Part shown: piece by piece, positions 1 to 6,203 of the stretch | Layout of the letters: every line of letters begins with the position of its first letter | Position numbering within the stretch: the first letter of the stretch is position 1 | Assembly: GCA_002309335.1 (NCBI GenBank) | Contig: DBXH01000051.1 | Span: 25,597-41,812 of the forward strand | From: Bacteroidales bacterium UBA1217 | GTDB taxonomy: Bacteria > Bacteroidota > Bacteroidia > Bacteroidales > P3 | Direction of reading: 5' to 3' | Length of the DNA: 16,216 nucleotides | Program-made: the position numbers and the translations under genes | Notes under the pieces: model-generated | Databases searched by the model: none | What the model was told of the DNA's origin: nothing | What the model saw: only the letters and a program-made list of their open reading frames with translations

Positions 1-1238
1 AGAGAGTAGTTGTTACAGGTCTGGGATCACTTACCCCGATAGGTAACGATGTCTCCACGATGTGGAGTTCAATGCTTGCCGGAGTAAGTGGTGCCAGCCT
101 AATTACTCGCTTTGATCCGACCAATTTCAAGTGCAAAATTGCATGCGAAGTCAAAGGGTACGACCCCTTAAATCATTTTGACAGAAAAGAATATAAAAAG
201 CTTGACCTTTTCTCTCAATATGGTATAGTGGCTTCAGAAGAAGCTATAATAGATTCCGAACTAAAAGACGAAAACATAGATAAATCCAGAGTCGGTGTCA
301 TTTGGGGCAGCGGCAATGGCGGTGTTCAGTCATTTCAAGACGAACTTTACGTTTTTGACCAAAACAGAAATATCCCACGCTTTAGTCCGTTTTTCTGCAC
401 ACGTATGATTTCCAACATCTGTGCGGGATTGATTTCTATCAAGCATGGTTTTTGCGGACCCAACTATTGCACTGTGGCGGCTTGCGCCTCTTCTGCTATT
501 GCAATTAGTGATGCTTTCAATCTGATTCGGCTTGGTAAAGCCGATGTTATTATCGCCGGCGGCTCTGAAGCCGCCGTTGTAGAATGCAGCATTGGAGGTT
601 TCAGCTCAATGCAAGCACTATCGTGCCGAAATGACGACCCCACAACTGCCTCACGCCCATTCGACAAAGACCGCGATGGATTTGTTCTGGCAGAAGGCGC
701 CGGAGCACTTGTTCTAGAAGAATTGGAACACGCGAAAAGGCGTGGCGCAAAGATTTATGCCGAACTTACAGGATGCGGCCTGTCGGCCGATGCTTACCAT
801 ATCACCGCATCACATCCGGAAGGGCAAGGTGCCTATGAGGCTATGAGACTTGCTGTGGAGGAATCTGGTATGAGTCTCAAAGACGTCGACCACATCAACA
901 CTCACGGAACGTCGACACCTATAGGCGACATTTCGGAACCTAAGGCTATATCCCGACTGTTTGGTGAACACGCAAAAAACATTAACCTCAACTCTACCAA
1001 GTCTATGACCGGTCACCTTCTAGGCGCCGCTGGCAGTGTCGAGGCCATTGCGACTATTCTCGCAATAAAAAATGGTATTATACCTCCAACAATAAACCAT
1101 TTCACTGACGACCCAAATATTGAGCCCCTCAATTTCACATTTAACAAAGCAGTGAAACGAGACATCCGCTTTGCATTGAGCAATGCATTCGGCTTTGGCG
1201 GTCATAATGTTTGTTTGGCTTTCCGAAAATTCGATTAA
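1..1238 (+). CDS. fabF: 3-oxoacyl-[acyl-carrier-protein] synthase II (KAS II), 5' end cut by window edge
   Basis: Elongating condensing enzyme of cytoplasmic type II fatty acid synthesis; it condenses malonyl-ACP with acyl-ACP. The frame is open from base 3 and encodes the conserved N-terminal VVVTGLGSLTPIGNDV before the first ATG at 60, so that ATG is internal and the true start lies just outside the window. The Cys-His-His thiolase-fold triad is complete: Cys codon at 483-485 (TVAACASS), His at 903-905 (NTHGTSTPIGD) and His at 1014-1016 (SMTGHLLGAAGS), with the conserved Lys at 999-1001. The visible 411 residues fit the usual length of about 415, so only a few residues are missing. The gene is followed after 16 bases by rnc, an order common in Bacteroidota, where acpP usually lies upstream. 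The catalytic triad makes KAS I/II secure; FabF rather than FabB follows from phylum and context. Confidence 0.95.
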   Translation, partial: RVVVTGLGSLTPIGNDVSTMWSSMLAGVSGASLITRFDPTNFKCKIACEVKGYDPLNHFDRKEYKKLDLFSQYGIVASEEAIIDSELKDENIDKSRVGVIWGSGNGGVQSFQDELYVFDQNRNIPRFSPFFCTRMISNICAGLISIKHGFCGPNYCTVAACASSAIAISDAFNLIRLGKADVIIAGGSEAAVVECSIGGFSSMQALSCRNDDPTTASRPFDKDRDGFVLAEGAGALVLEELEHAKRRGAKIYAELTGCGLSADAYHITASHPEGQGAYEAMRLAVEESGMSLKDVDHINTHGTSTPIGDISEPKAISRLFGEHAKNINLNSTKSMTGHLLGAAGSVEAIATILAIKNGIIPPTINHFTDDPNIEPLNFTFNKAVKRDIRFALSNAFGFGGHNVCLAFRKFD

Positions 1239-1254
1239 ATCATATACATTAACA

Positions 1255-1998
1255 ATGATATGGTTCAAACGACATAAAGAAAACAAGGAATTCTACAGTT
1301 TTTTTAAGAATATTCTGGGTTTTACTCCACGCCGAACAAAGATTTATCAAGTAGCCTTTATCCACAAATCTAAATCAATCGAGACTCTCCAGGGTCGACG
1401 TATTAACAACGAACGTCTGGAGTATCTTGGCGACGCTGTCTTAAGCGCTATTGTAGCTGAATATCTCTATAAAAAGTACCCATATAAAGGAGAGGGTTTT
1501 TTAACTGAATTGCGCTCTAAAATCGTGAGCCGCAACAACCTGAACAAACTTGCACAGAAAATAGGCCTGTCTCAACTAATTCAATACAACAAAGAGCAAC
1601 AGGGCGTCTTTAAATCTATTGACGGTGACGCTTTTGAAGCACTGGTTGGTGCTATTTACCTTGAAAAAGGATTTAATTTCACTCGCAAAGTTATTGCAAA
1701 TCGCGTAATCAACACCCATTTGGACATTGATGCTTTATCGAATCAGGATTGGAACTTTAAGAGCAAACTGATTGATTGGGGACAAAAAAACAAATGCAAA
1801 GTCTCTTTTGAAGTAATCAACATCTTGTATCAGGGCAAGAAAAATGCCAGCCGACGCGAATACGAAGTTCAAACATTGATTAACGGCGAACCTGCAGAGA
1901 AAGCAATTGAGTTTTCAATTAAAGCGGCCGAGCAGCTCTCAGCAGAAAAAACATACAAGAAATTGCTTGAAAAAGGCATAATATCAAAACAAGACTGA
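1255..1998 (+). CDS. rnc: Ribonuclease III
   Basis: Double-strand-specific endoribonuclease that processes rRNA precursors and structured mRNAs. With the ATG at 1255 the protein is 247 residues. The RNase III signature NERLEYLGDAVLS carries the metal/catalytic residues Glu53, Glu56 and Asp60, and the second cluster GDAFEALVGAIY carries Asp125 and Glu128, matching E38/E41/D45 and D114/E117 of E. coli. A double-stranded-RNA-binding domain follows from about residue 165 to 240. The frame stays open upstream to an ATG at 1183, but that would overlap fabF by 56 bases; the start at 1255 leaves a 16-base gap and gives a normal N-terminus. The basic N-terminal extension (WFKRHKENKE) is usual in this phylum. 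Probably co-transcribed with fabF. Confidence 0.95.
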   Translation: MIWFKRHKENKEFYSFFKNILGFTPRRTKIYQVAFIHKSKSIETLQGRRINNERLEYLGDAVLSAIVAEYLYKKYPYKGEGFLTELRSKIVSRNNLNKLAQKIGLSQLIQYNKEQQGVFKSIDGDAFEALVGAIYLEKGFNFTRKVIANRVINTHLDIDALSNQDWNFKSKLIDWGQKNKCKVSFEVINILYQGKKNASRREYEVQTLINGEPAEKAIEFSIKAAEQLSAEKTYKKLLEKGIISKQD

Positions 1999-2012
1999 CT
2001 CATTGTTGTCAG
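1995..2012. other. Small inverted repeat spanning two convergent stop codons
   Basis: The sequence reads CTGAC, an 8-base loop, then GTCAG. Each 5-base arm contains a stop: the rnc TGA at 1996-1998 on the + strand and the TGA at 2009-2011 of the convergent gene on the - strand. Only 10 bases separate the two genes. There is no following T-run and the stem is short, so any role as a bidirectional terminator is weakly supported. Confidence 0.25.
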
Positions 2013-4111
2013 AAACGCCACCGCAACTGCGCCTTGATTTCCTGTTTTTTACCACCCTCTGTTTTTTCATATCCTGAACCCATTGACTCTTGATCCGGAT
2101 AGAACGCCATTGCATATTTTAAAGCAATCGACAACTGTGAATTCAGTTCATATCTGAATATAAAATAATTCCGCAACCCTCTTCCATTAAACATAGGAAC
2201 GTTGTATTCGTAAAGCATATCACTTTCATAGGAATAGATTCTGGCATCATAATCAGAAATATCAAACAACGATAGTCGCAAACCCAGGACCAGCGGACTT
2301 CCACCGATTTTTGCCTTGTAATCAACCTCTTGAAACACTAGGAATCCCCGTTCAGATGAGTGGTCTTCACAATCAAACCAAGAAAATGCCAATCGCGACA
2401 CAAAACGCCACTTCGACGACATATTGTAGTCTAACGTTAACTGCATTTGTTGCCGTCTGATCGTCTCCACATAATACATTTGTCCATCGCTGTTTCGCTG
2501 CGATAGTATATATCTATACTGACCGCTCAACATCGTCTTAGACGTTATTTCTTTAAACAGTTTTATACGGTAATCAGCACCCGATGACGGACTATATATG
2601 CGGTATCGCAAATATGGATAATGAAAATGATTAGCAAATATCTGCATATTTATATAATATGGCAAGCGTGTATTAAAAATCATCATTACACCGCTTTCAT
2701 TGCCGGCAGACGAACTCCGCCCTATCATATTGGCATATAAATTCTGATATGTCGGTGATCCATAACGATATGCAAGTGAGAAACTATTGTTACCACCAAT
2801 CTGCATATTCATTCCCGCAATTGTTGCTAATGGCGCCCATCCAGATTCAATACGCAGTTGATTTATTGTATCATTATTTGACATCGCTACCTCTCCAAAC
2901 AGTTGTACCTTACCGATATTATAGGTAACGTCGAAACCGTAATTAAGATTCTTTTTCCCTCTGAAAGCAAAGACATTATACGCATTGTCTGCCGGCAAAA
3001 TGGCATTCGCCAACAACGTGGAATATATTGTTCCTCCAACGACAAGGTTCTTGTTCCGATATTGCAGATGTCCTCCAAATAGTTGCTCGTTCAACTGGTT
3101 TTTCTTCTCTTTTTCATTCTCCGTACGGTGAAGCCCCGACTGGTATAGGCTTTGATAAATCCTTTCTTCATCGTTGTTGCCACTCGTTGCTGACAACGTA
3201 GCGTCTCTGTCTACATTCGAATAAAACAACGTCATCTCAAGGGTTTGTCTTCTGCTTGTAGGGAGCAGCGAAACTGTCGTCGCGACTCCCCTCAAATAGC
3301 CATATTCGCTAAAAGCACTTGCCGTCTTGATTCCCGCCCCGTACCTTCGCAACGACATATTGCTTGAAATCCACGGCGCAAAACCACTCCATAGAGTGAC
3401 TCCCTGTCCGAATTGTAACTGATATTTTCCTACAACGGCACGTTTTACAACGCCGAAGTCTTTCAGCATCAAATGATAACCATAATTGTCAAAACCGTAT
3501 TGGTTCCTTCCGTTAGCTCGCTCAAAAGCAAACGCTTCGCCGGCATCTTTCTCGCCCGACAACTGAAAATTAATTCGGTCAGAGTATTTGTAATTGTATC
3601 TGAAATAGATGCGGAATGGCGAGCCCGCATAAATATCCTCCGCATAGCCTCTGCTTTTCGGAAAGGAACGCTTCGTTCCCATCATCAAACCATTACGGCC
3701 GTTCTTCAGCATCTGTCCTAGCGAAAGTCGCTTGTTTTCGACAGGCGACACTGTGACAAAACGTTGTAATTGCCGAACTGTCACAGAATCAAAACCATTA
3801 ACCAGATACAATTCCGCCAACGAGACCATCTGCCCGTTTTGAGCAATATACGCCCGCAATGAAGCTCGTTGAAAATCCGAAATAAACAATAGTTCTTCCA
3901 ACGCATCGGAGTTGGTATCATTCAAATTAATTGGATTCTCAACAAATCCCTGCAGCAACTCCAAATAATCGTCAGGTATCGACTCGCTTTCGTTCTGCTC
4001 CGCCCATTGCTCAACAATATCCTGCCACACAGCATCGTCATCCGACTGCGCATACGTCCTCGTCGCACAAACAACTAAAATAATAAACATCAGGAAACCA
4101 CGGCGCAACAT
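2009..4111 (-). CDS. Secreted helix-hairpin-helix (ComEA-like) domain protein with outer-membrane beta-barrel
   Basis: A 700-residue protein of unknown function. Residues 1-22 form a Sec signal peptide (hydrophobic FLMFIILVVCA, cleavage after TYAQ). An acidic segment follows (SDDDAVWQDIVEQWAEQ), then about residues 61-118 resemble the paired helix-hairpin-helix unit of ComEA: INLNDTNSDALEELLFIS... and ...MVSLAELYLVNGFDS. The canonical GIG hairpin glycines are mostly replaced (FIS, NGF). From about residue 150 to the end the chain alternates aromatic and polar residues in the manner of outer-membrane beta-strands and ends in LRWRF, the terminal Phe typical of Bam substrates. ATG start at 4111; the preceding gene stops 4 bases upstream, so translation is probably coupled. 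Related HhH-plus-barrel proteins are common and uncharacterised in Bacteroidota. The HhH part probably faces the periplasm; DNA, protein or glycan binding are all possible. Confidence 0.75.
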   Translation of the reverse strand: MLRRGFLMFIILVVCATRTYAQSDDDAVWQDIVEQWAEQNESESIPDDYLELLQGFVENPINLNDTNSDALEELLFISDFQRASLRAYIAQNGQMVSLAELYLVNGFDSVTVRQLQRFVTVSPVENKRLSLGQMLKNGRNGLMMGTKRSFPKSRGYAEDIYAGSPFRIYFRYNYKYSDRINFQLSGEKDAGEAFAFERANGRNQYGFDNYGYHLMLKDFGVVKRAVVGKYQLQFGQGVTLWSGFAPWISSNMSLRRYGAGIKTASAFSEYGYLRGVATTVSLLPTSRRQTLEMTLFYSNVDRDATLSATSGNNDEERIYQSLYQSGLHRTENEKEKKNQLNEQLFGGHLQYRNKNLVVGGTIYSTLLANAILPADNAYNVFAFRGKKNLNYGFDVTYNIGKVQLFGEVAMSNNDTINQLRIESGWAPLATIAGMNMQIGGNNSFSLAYRYGSPTYQNLYANMIGRSSSAGNESGVMMIFNTRLPYYINMQIFANHFHYPYLRYRIYSPSSGADYRIKLFKEITSKTMLSGQYRYILSQRNSDGQMYYVETIRRQQMQLTLDYNMSSKWRFVSRLAFSWFDCEDHSSERGFLVFQEVDYKAKIGGSPLVLGLRLSLFDISDYDARIYSYESDMLYEYNVPMFNGRGLRNYFIFRYELNSQLSIALKYAMAFYPDQESMGSGYEKTEGGKKQEIKAQLRWRF

Positions 4112-4115
4112 AGGC

Positions 4116-4934
4116 TCAGAATTTGTAGTTTAGCGACATCTGGGGCGTAAACCCCAACACATTGTGGAACTCAGCTGCAATATCAACGCCGAAATGATCT
4201 TTCCTCAATCCAAAACCAAAAGTATATATAACAGGCTGTGTATTAATTCCCACACGAAAGGCATAATCCTCCACAAAAATATACTCAAGTCCAAAACGTA
4301 AAGTGGCCAACTGATACAGATTCTTCTCCACCTCGGCCACAGCTAGCAGATCCTCCATTATTTTATAAGAAAAGCCCAGATTAAACAGCGCAGGAACGCG
4401 CAACGATCGTTCGTCGTCCGAAACCACCGCAACTGGATTAAAGGCTCTGAAACCGACCAAAAAAGCCTCAGTAGGGGCATATTGCAAGGCCAGCGAAAAC
4501 GTAACTCTGTTCAGCGGCTCATAATAAGGATCCGAGGTGCCTGAATGCAGATAATGGAACGAAACCCCCATTGATATACTCTCACCTAGAGAAATACCGT
4601 ATGACAAACTGGCACATTGCTCGTTATAGTCACTATTGCCGAAATGAACCAACGTTACCGCACCCGAGCCAAAGCCAACAGGAGTAGCAGCTCCCAGCGA
4701 GAAATACCCCATACCTTTGGCCATAAAAGACTGTCTGAAACCCGTAGCGACAACAGAACCGTCCAAATGCGCTAGAGCGGCAATGTTATACATCGCCGAC
4801 TCCCGGTCGTCAAGTGCCGTTACCGCATCACCCATCCCGGCTCCCCTGCCATTCATCGCCGGAAAATCGAACTGTGCAAAAAGTGGCGTCGCAAACAGCA
4901 ACGCCACCATATATATCATTATCTTGCGTGGCAT
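4116..4934 (-). CDS. PorV/PorQ (FadL-like) family outer-membrane barrel protein
   Basis: 272-residue predicted outer-membrane beta-barrel. Signal peptide at residues 1-21 (IMIYMVALLFATPLFAQ). The mature N-terminus has the signature of FadL/PorV/UPF0164-type barrels: NGRGAGMGDAVTALDDRES followed by AMYNIAALAHL, equivalent to the GARAAGMGGA...NPAGLA motif. Alternating strands follow and the protein ends in SLNYKF. The ATG at 4934 is preferred: an in-frame TTG at 4964 would add ten residues ahead of an already complete signal peptide. It lies 33 bases after the lipoprotein gene and 4 bases before the HhH-barrel gene. PorV and PorQ serve as outer-membrane parts of type IX secretion, but this is a short, divergent member and no other T9SS gene is in the window, so a direct T9SS role is not supported. 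Confidence 0.7.
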   Translation of the reverse strand: MPRKIMIYMVALLFATPLFAQFDFPAMNGRGAGMGDAVTALDDRESAMYNIAALAHLDGSVVATGFRQSFMAKGMGYFSLGAATPVGFGSGAVTLVHFGNSDYNEQCASLSYGISLGESISMGVSFHYLHSGTSDPYYEPLNRVTFSLALQYAPTEAFLVGFRAFNPVAVVSDDERSLRVPALFNLGFSYKIMEDLLAVAEVEKNLYQLATLRFGLEYIFVEDYAFRVGINTQPVIYTFGFGLRKDHFGVDIAAEFHNVLGFTPQMSLNYKF

Positions 4935-4967
4935 ACTCTCGTCAACCACTAAGAAAAACGACAATTA

Positions 4968-5714
4968 TTACTTGGATGAAATGCCACCCTGCCTGAACGC
5001 GGTGTTAAAAATGGTTTGAGTAACTGCCCAACGACGGCTGGTGATGGCGCCCGTCAGCGAAACTCTGGGGAAATAATATTCAAGGTCGTTCAGATGAGCA
5101 AGGTTCATATTGTCGATATCAGCGCTGAGCTCATTGACCTTGCTCTGAGTAACATACCAAGCAGAAGCATTGTTGACGGTAGCTTCAATAAGATGTCCGA
5201 CCGTAGGATACTGAGTCACAACCAAGCTGCCATCAAAAGTAATATACCAGCAACTGTCGTTCTCTGCTATGAGGATCATATTGCCGCCATCAGGGTTGGC
5301 AAGAACGTTGACCAGAGTGTCAAAATTGAGGTTGTGCAGCATTTCTATTGTCAAAATGGTGTCAAACTCATAAGTGCCCGCCAACGTATCATTGATACGG
5401 TAATACATGAACGGGAAAGCCAATTCAATGTTGGCATCATTCAGATTGACATTGGCACTGATAGATACTGTTGAATAGCCTTCAACCAAATTAGAGTCAA
5501 AATCCGACAAATCAAATGCATCGGCAATGCTCGACTTAAAATTCATAGAGTCCGTCACAATGCCGTCCGTTCCGTTATGAGTGATTTCTATTGCGGCATT
5601 ACCTACAAGTGCATCGGAGGTAAGATCGTCAAAATCAATACTCATTTCCTCGCATGAAGTAAACGCAAACATTGCGAGAAGGATGAAACTAAAAAAAAAG
5701 GTACTTTTCTTCAT
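4968..5714 (-). CDS. Hypothetical lipoprotein
   Basis: 248 residues, no family recognised. The N-terminus is a lipoprotein signal: Lys-Lys, a Phe-rich hydrophobic core and a lipobox FTSC with Cys21 as the predicted lipidated residue. Cys21 is followed by Glu-Glu and more acidic residues (EEMSIDFDD), which in Bacteroidota can favour export to the outer face of the outer membrane; surface exposure is inference. The rest is a beta-rich, Asn/Asp-rich soluble region with no transmembrane helix. It is the first gene of a tight three-gene set with the PorV-like barrel and the HhH-barrel protein, suggesting the three act together at the outer membrane. ATG start at 5714, preceded by an AT-rich stretch without a Shine-Dalgarno. 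Confidence 0.7.
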   Translation of the reverse strand: MKKSTFFFSFILLAMFAFTSCEEMSIDFDDLTSDALVGNAAIEITHNGTDGIVTDSMNFKSSIADAFDLSDFDSNLVEGYSTVSISANVNLNDANIELAFPFMYYRINDTLAGTYEFDTILTIEMLHNLNFDTLVNVLANPDGGNMILIAENDSCWYITFDGSLVVTQYPTVGHLIEATVNNASAWYVTQSKVNELSADIDNMNLAHLNDLEYYFPRVSLTGAITSRRWAVTQTIFNTAFRQGGISSK

Positions 5715-5757
5715 AATGGGATTTTATTTGTTAATTAATATTTTCTATAACGCGGAA

Positions 5758-6075
5758 TTAAATATTTTGTTTCATCTGAACCAAAAAATTTTTCAACTCT
5801 GTCAAAGTTTCAACAATCTGAAGATTCTTGTCAGGCGATTTGTCACTCTTAAGTTGCTGACGCACACCTTCCAACGTCAACCCACATTCTTTTGTCAGAT
5901 AATAAATCCTGCGCAGCAGCTCTATATCCTGCTGAGTGTAACTTCTGGTGCCGCGTTTGTTTTTCGACGGACGCAACTCCTTGAACTCACTTTCCCAAAA
6001 ACGGAGCATAGAAGTGTTCACTCCCAACATCTCCGCCACTTCTCCGATACTGTAATACAATTTGCCTTCTGTCAT
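5758..6075 (-). CDS. MerR family transcriptional regulator (short, no effector domain)
   Basis: 105-residue DNA-binding protein. Residues 6-55 form a MerR-type winged helix-turn-helix: YSIGEVAEMLGVNTSMLRFW, then the wing with RGTRSYTQQDIELLRRI. Residues 60-100 form a helical dimerisation segment. There are no metal-binding Cys residues in the C-terminal part and no ligand-binding domain, so the inducing signal is not visible; its single Cys is in the segment TKECGL. Short MerR proteins of this kind are widespread in Bacteroidota with unknown targets. It sits 43 bases upstream of the lipoprotein operon on the same strand, so it may be its first gene and/or regulator; lptD lies 128 bases upstream on the same strand. 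Confidence 0.85.
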   Translation of the reverse strand: MTEGKLYYSIGEVAEMLGVNTSMLRFWESEFKELRPSKNKRGTRSYTQQDIELLRRIYYLTKECGLTLEGVRQQLKSDKSPDKNLQIVETLTELKNFLVQMKQNI

Positions 6076-6203
6076 AACTTTATTTTTTTATTGAACATTC
6101 TTTCATCATCAAAAAACGCCTCCTCTCTCACCCTCGCCGCTATCTCGGTTCTAGGTCAATTCTGGGTTTACGCATAATTAATGCATCTCTCGTCCTACAA
6201 AAC
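6076..6203. other. Intergenic region between lptD and the MerR gene
   Basis: 128 bases without a plausible gene, the longest non-coding stretch in the window. On the - strand it runs from the lptD stop to the MerR start and holds a purine-rich patch and a T/A-rich segment just before the ATG. I see no hairpin followed by a T-run and no clean TAnnTTTG box. The nearest imperfect matches overlap the lptD stop codon. Confidence 0.4.

Noticed and set aside
1183..1254. Upstream ATG for rnc at 1183
   Set aside because: Would overlap the conserved fabF C-terminus by 56 bases and add residues not expected in RNase III.
4116..4934. Type IX secretion locus
   Set aside because: The barrel resembles PorV/PorQ only in its N-terminal signature, and no PorK, PorL, PorM, PorN, PorU or Sov-like gene is in the window.
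5581..6177. 198-residue open frame on the + strand
   Set aside because: It lies antisense to the lipoprotein and the MerR gene, both of which have clear family or signal-peptide features; its translation has no recognisable domain.
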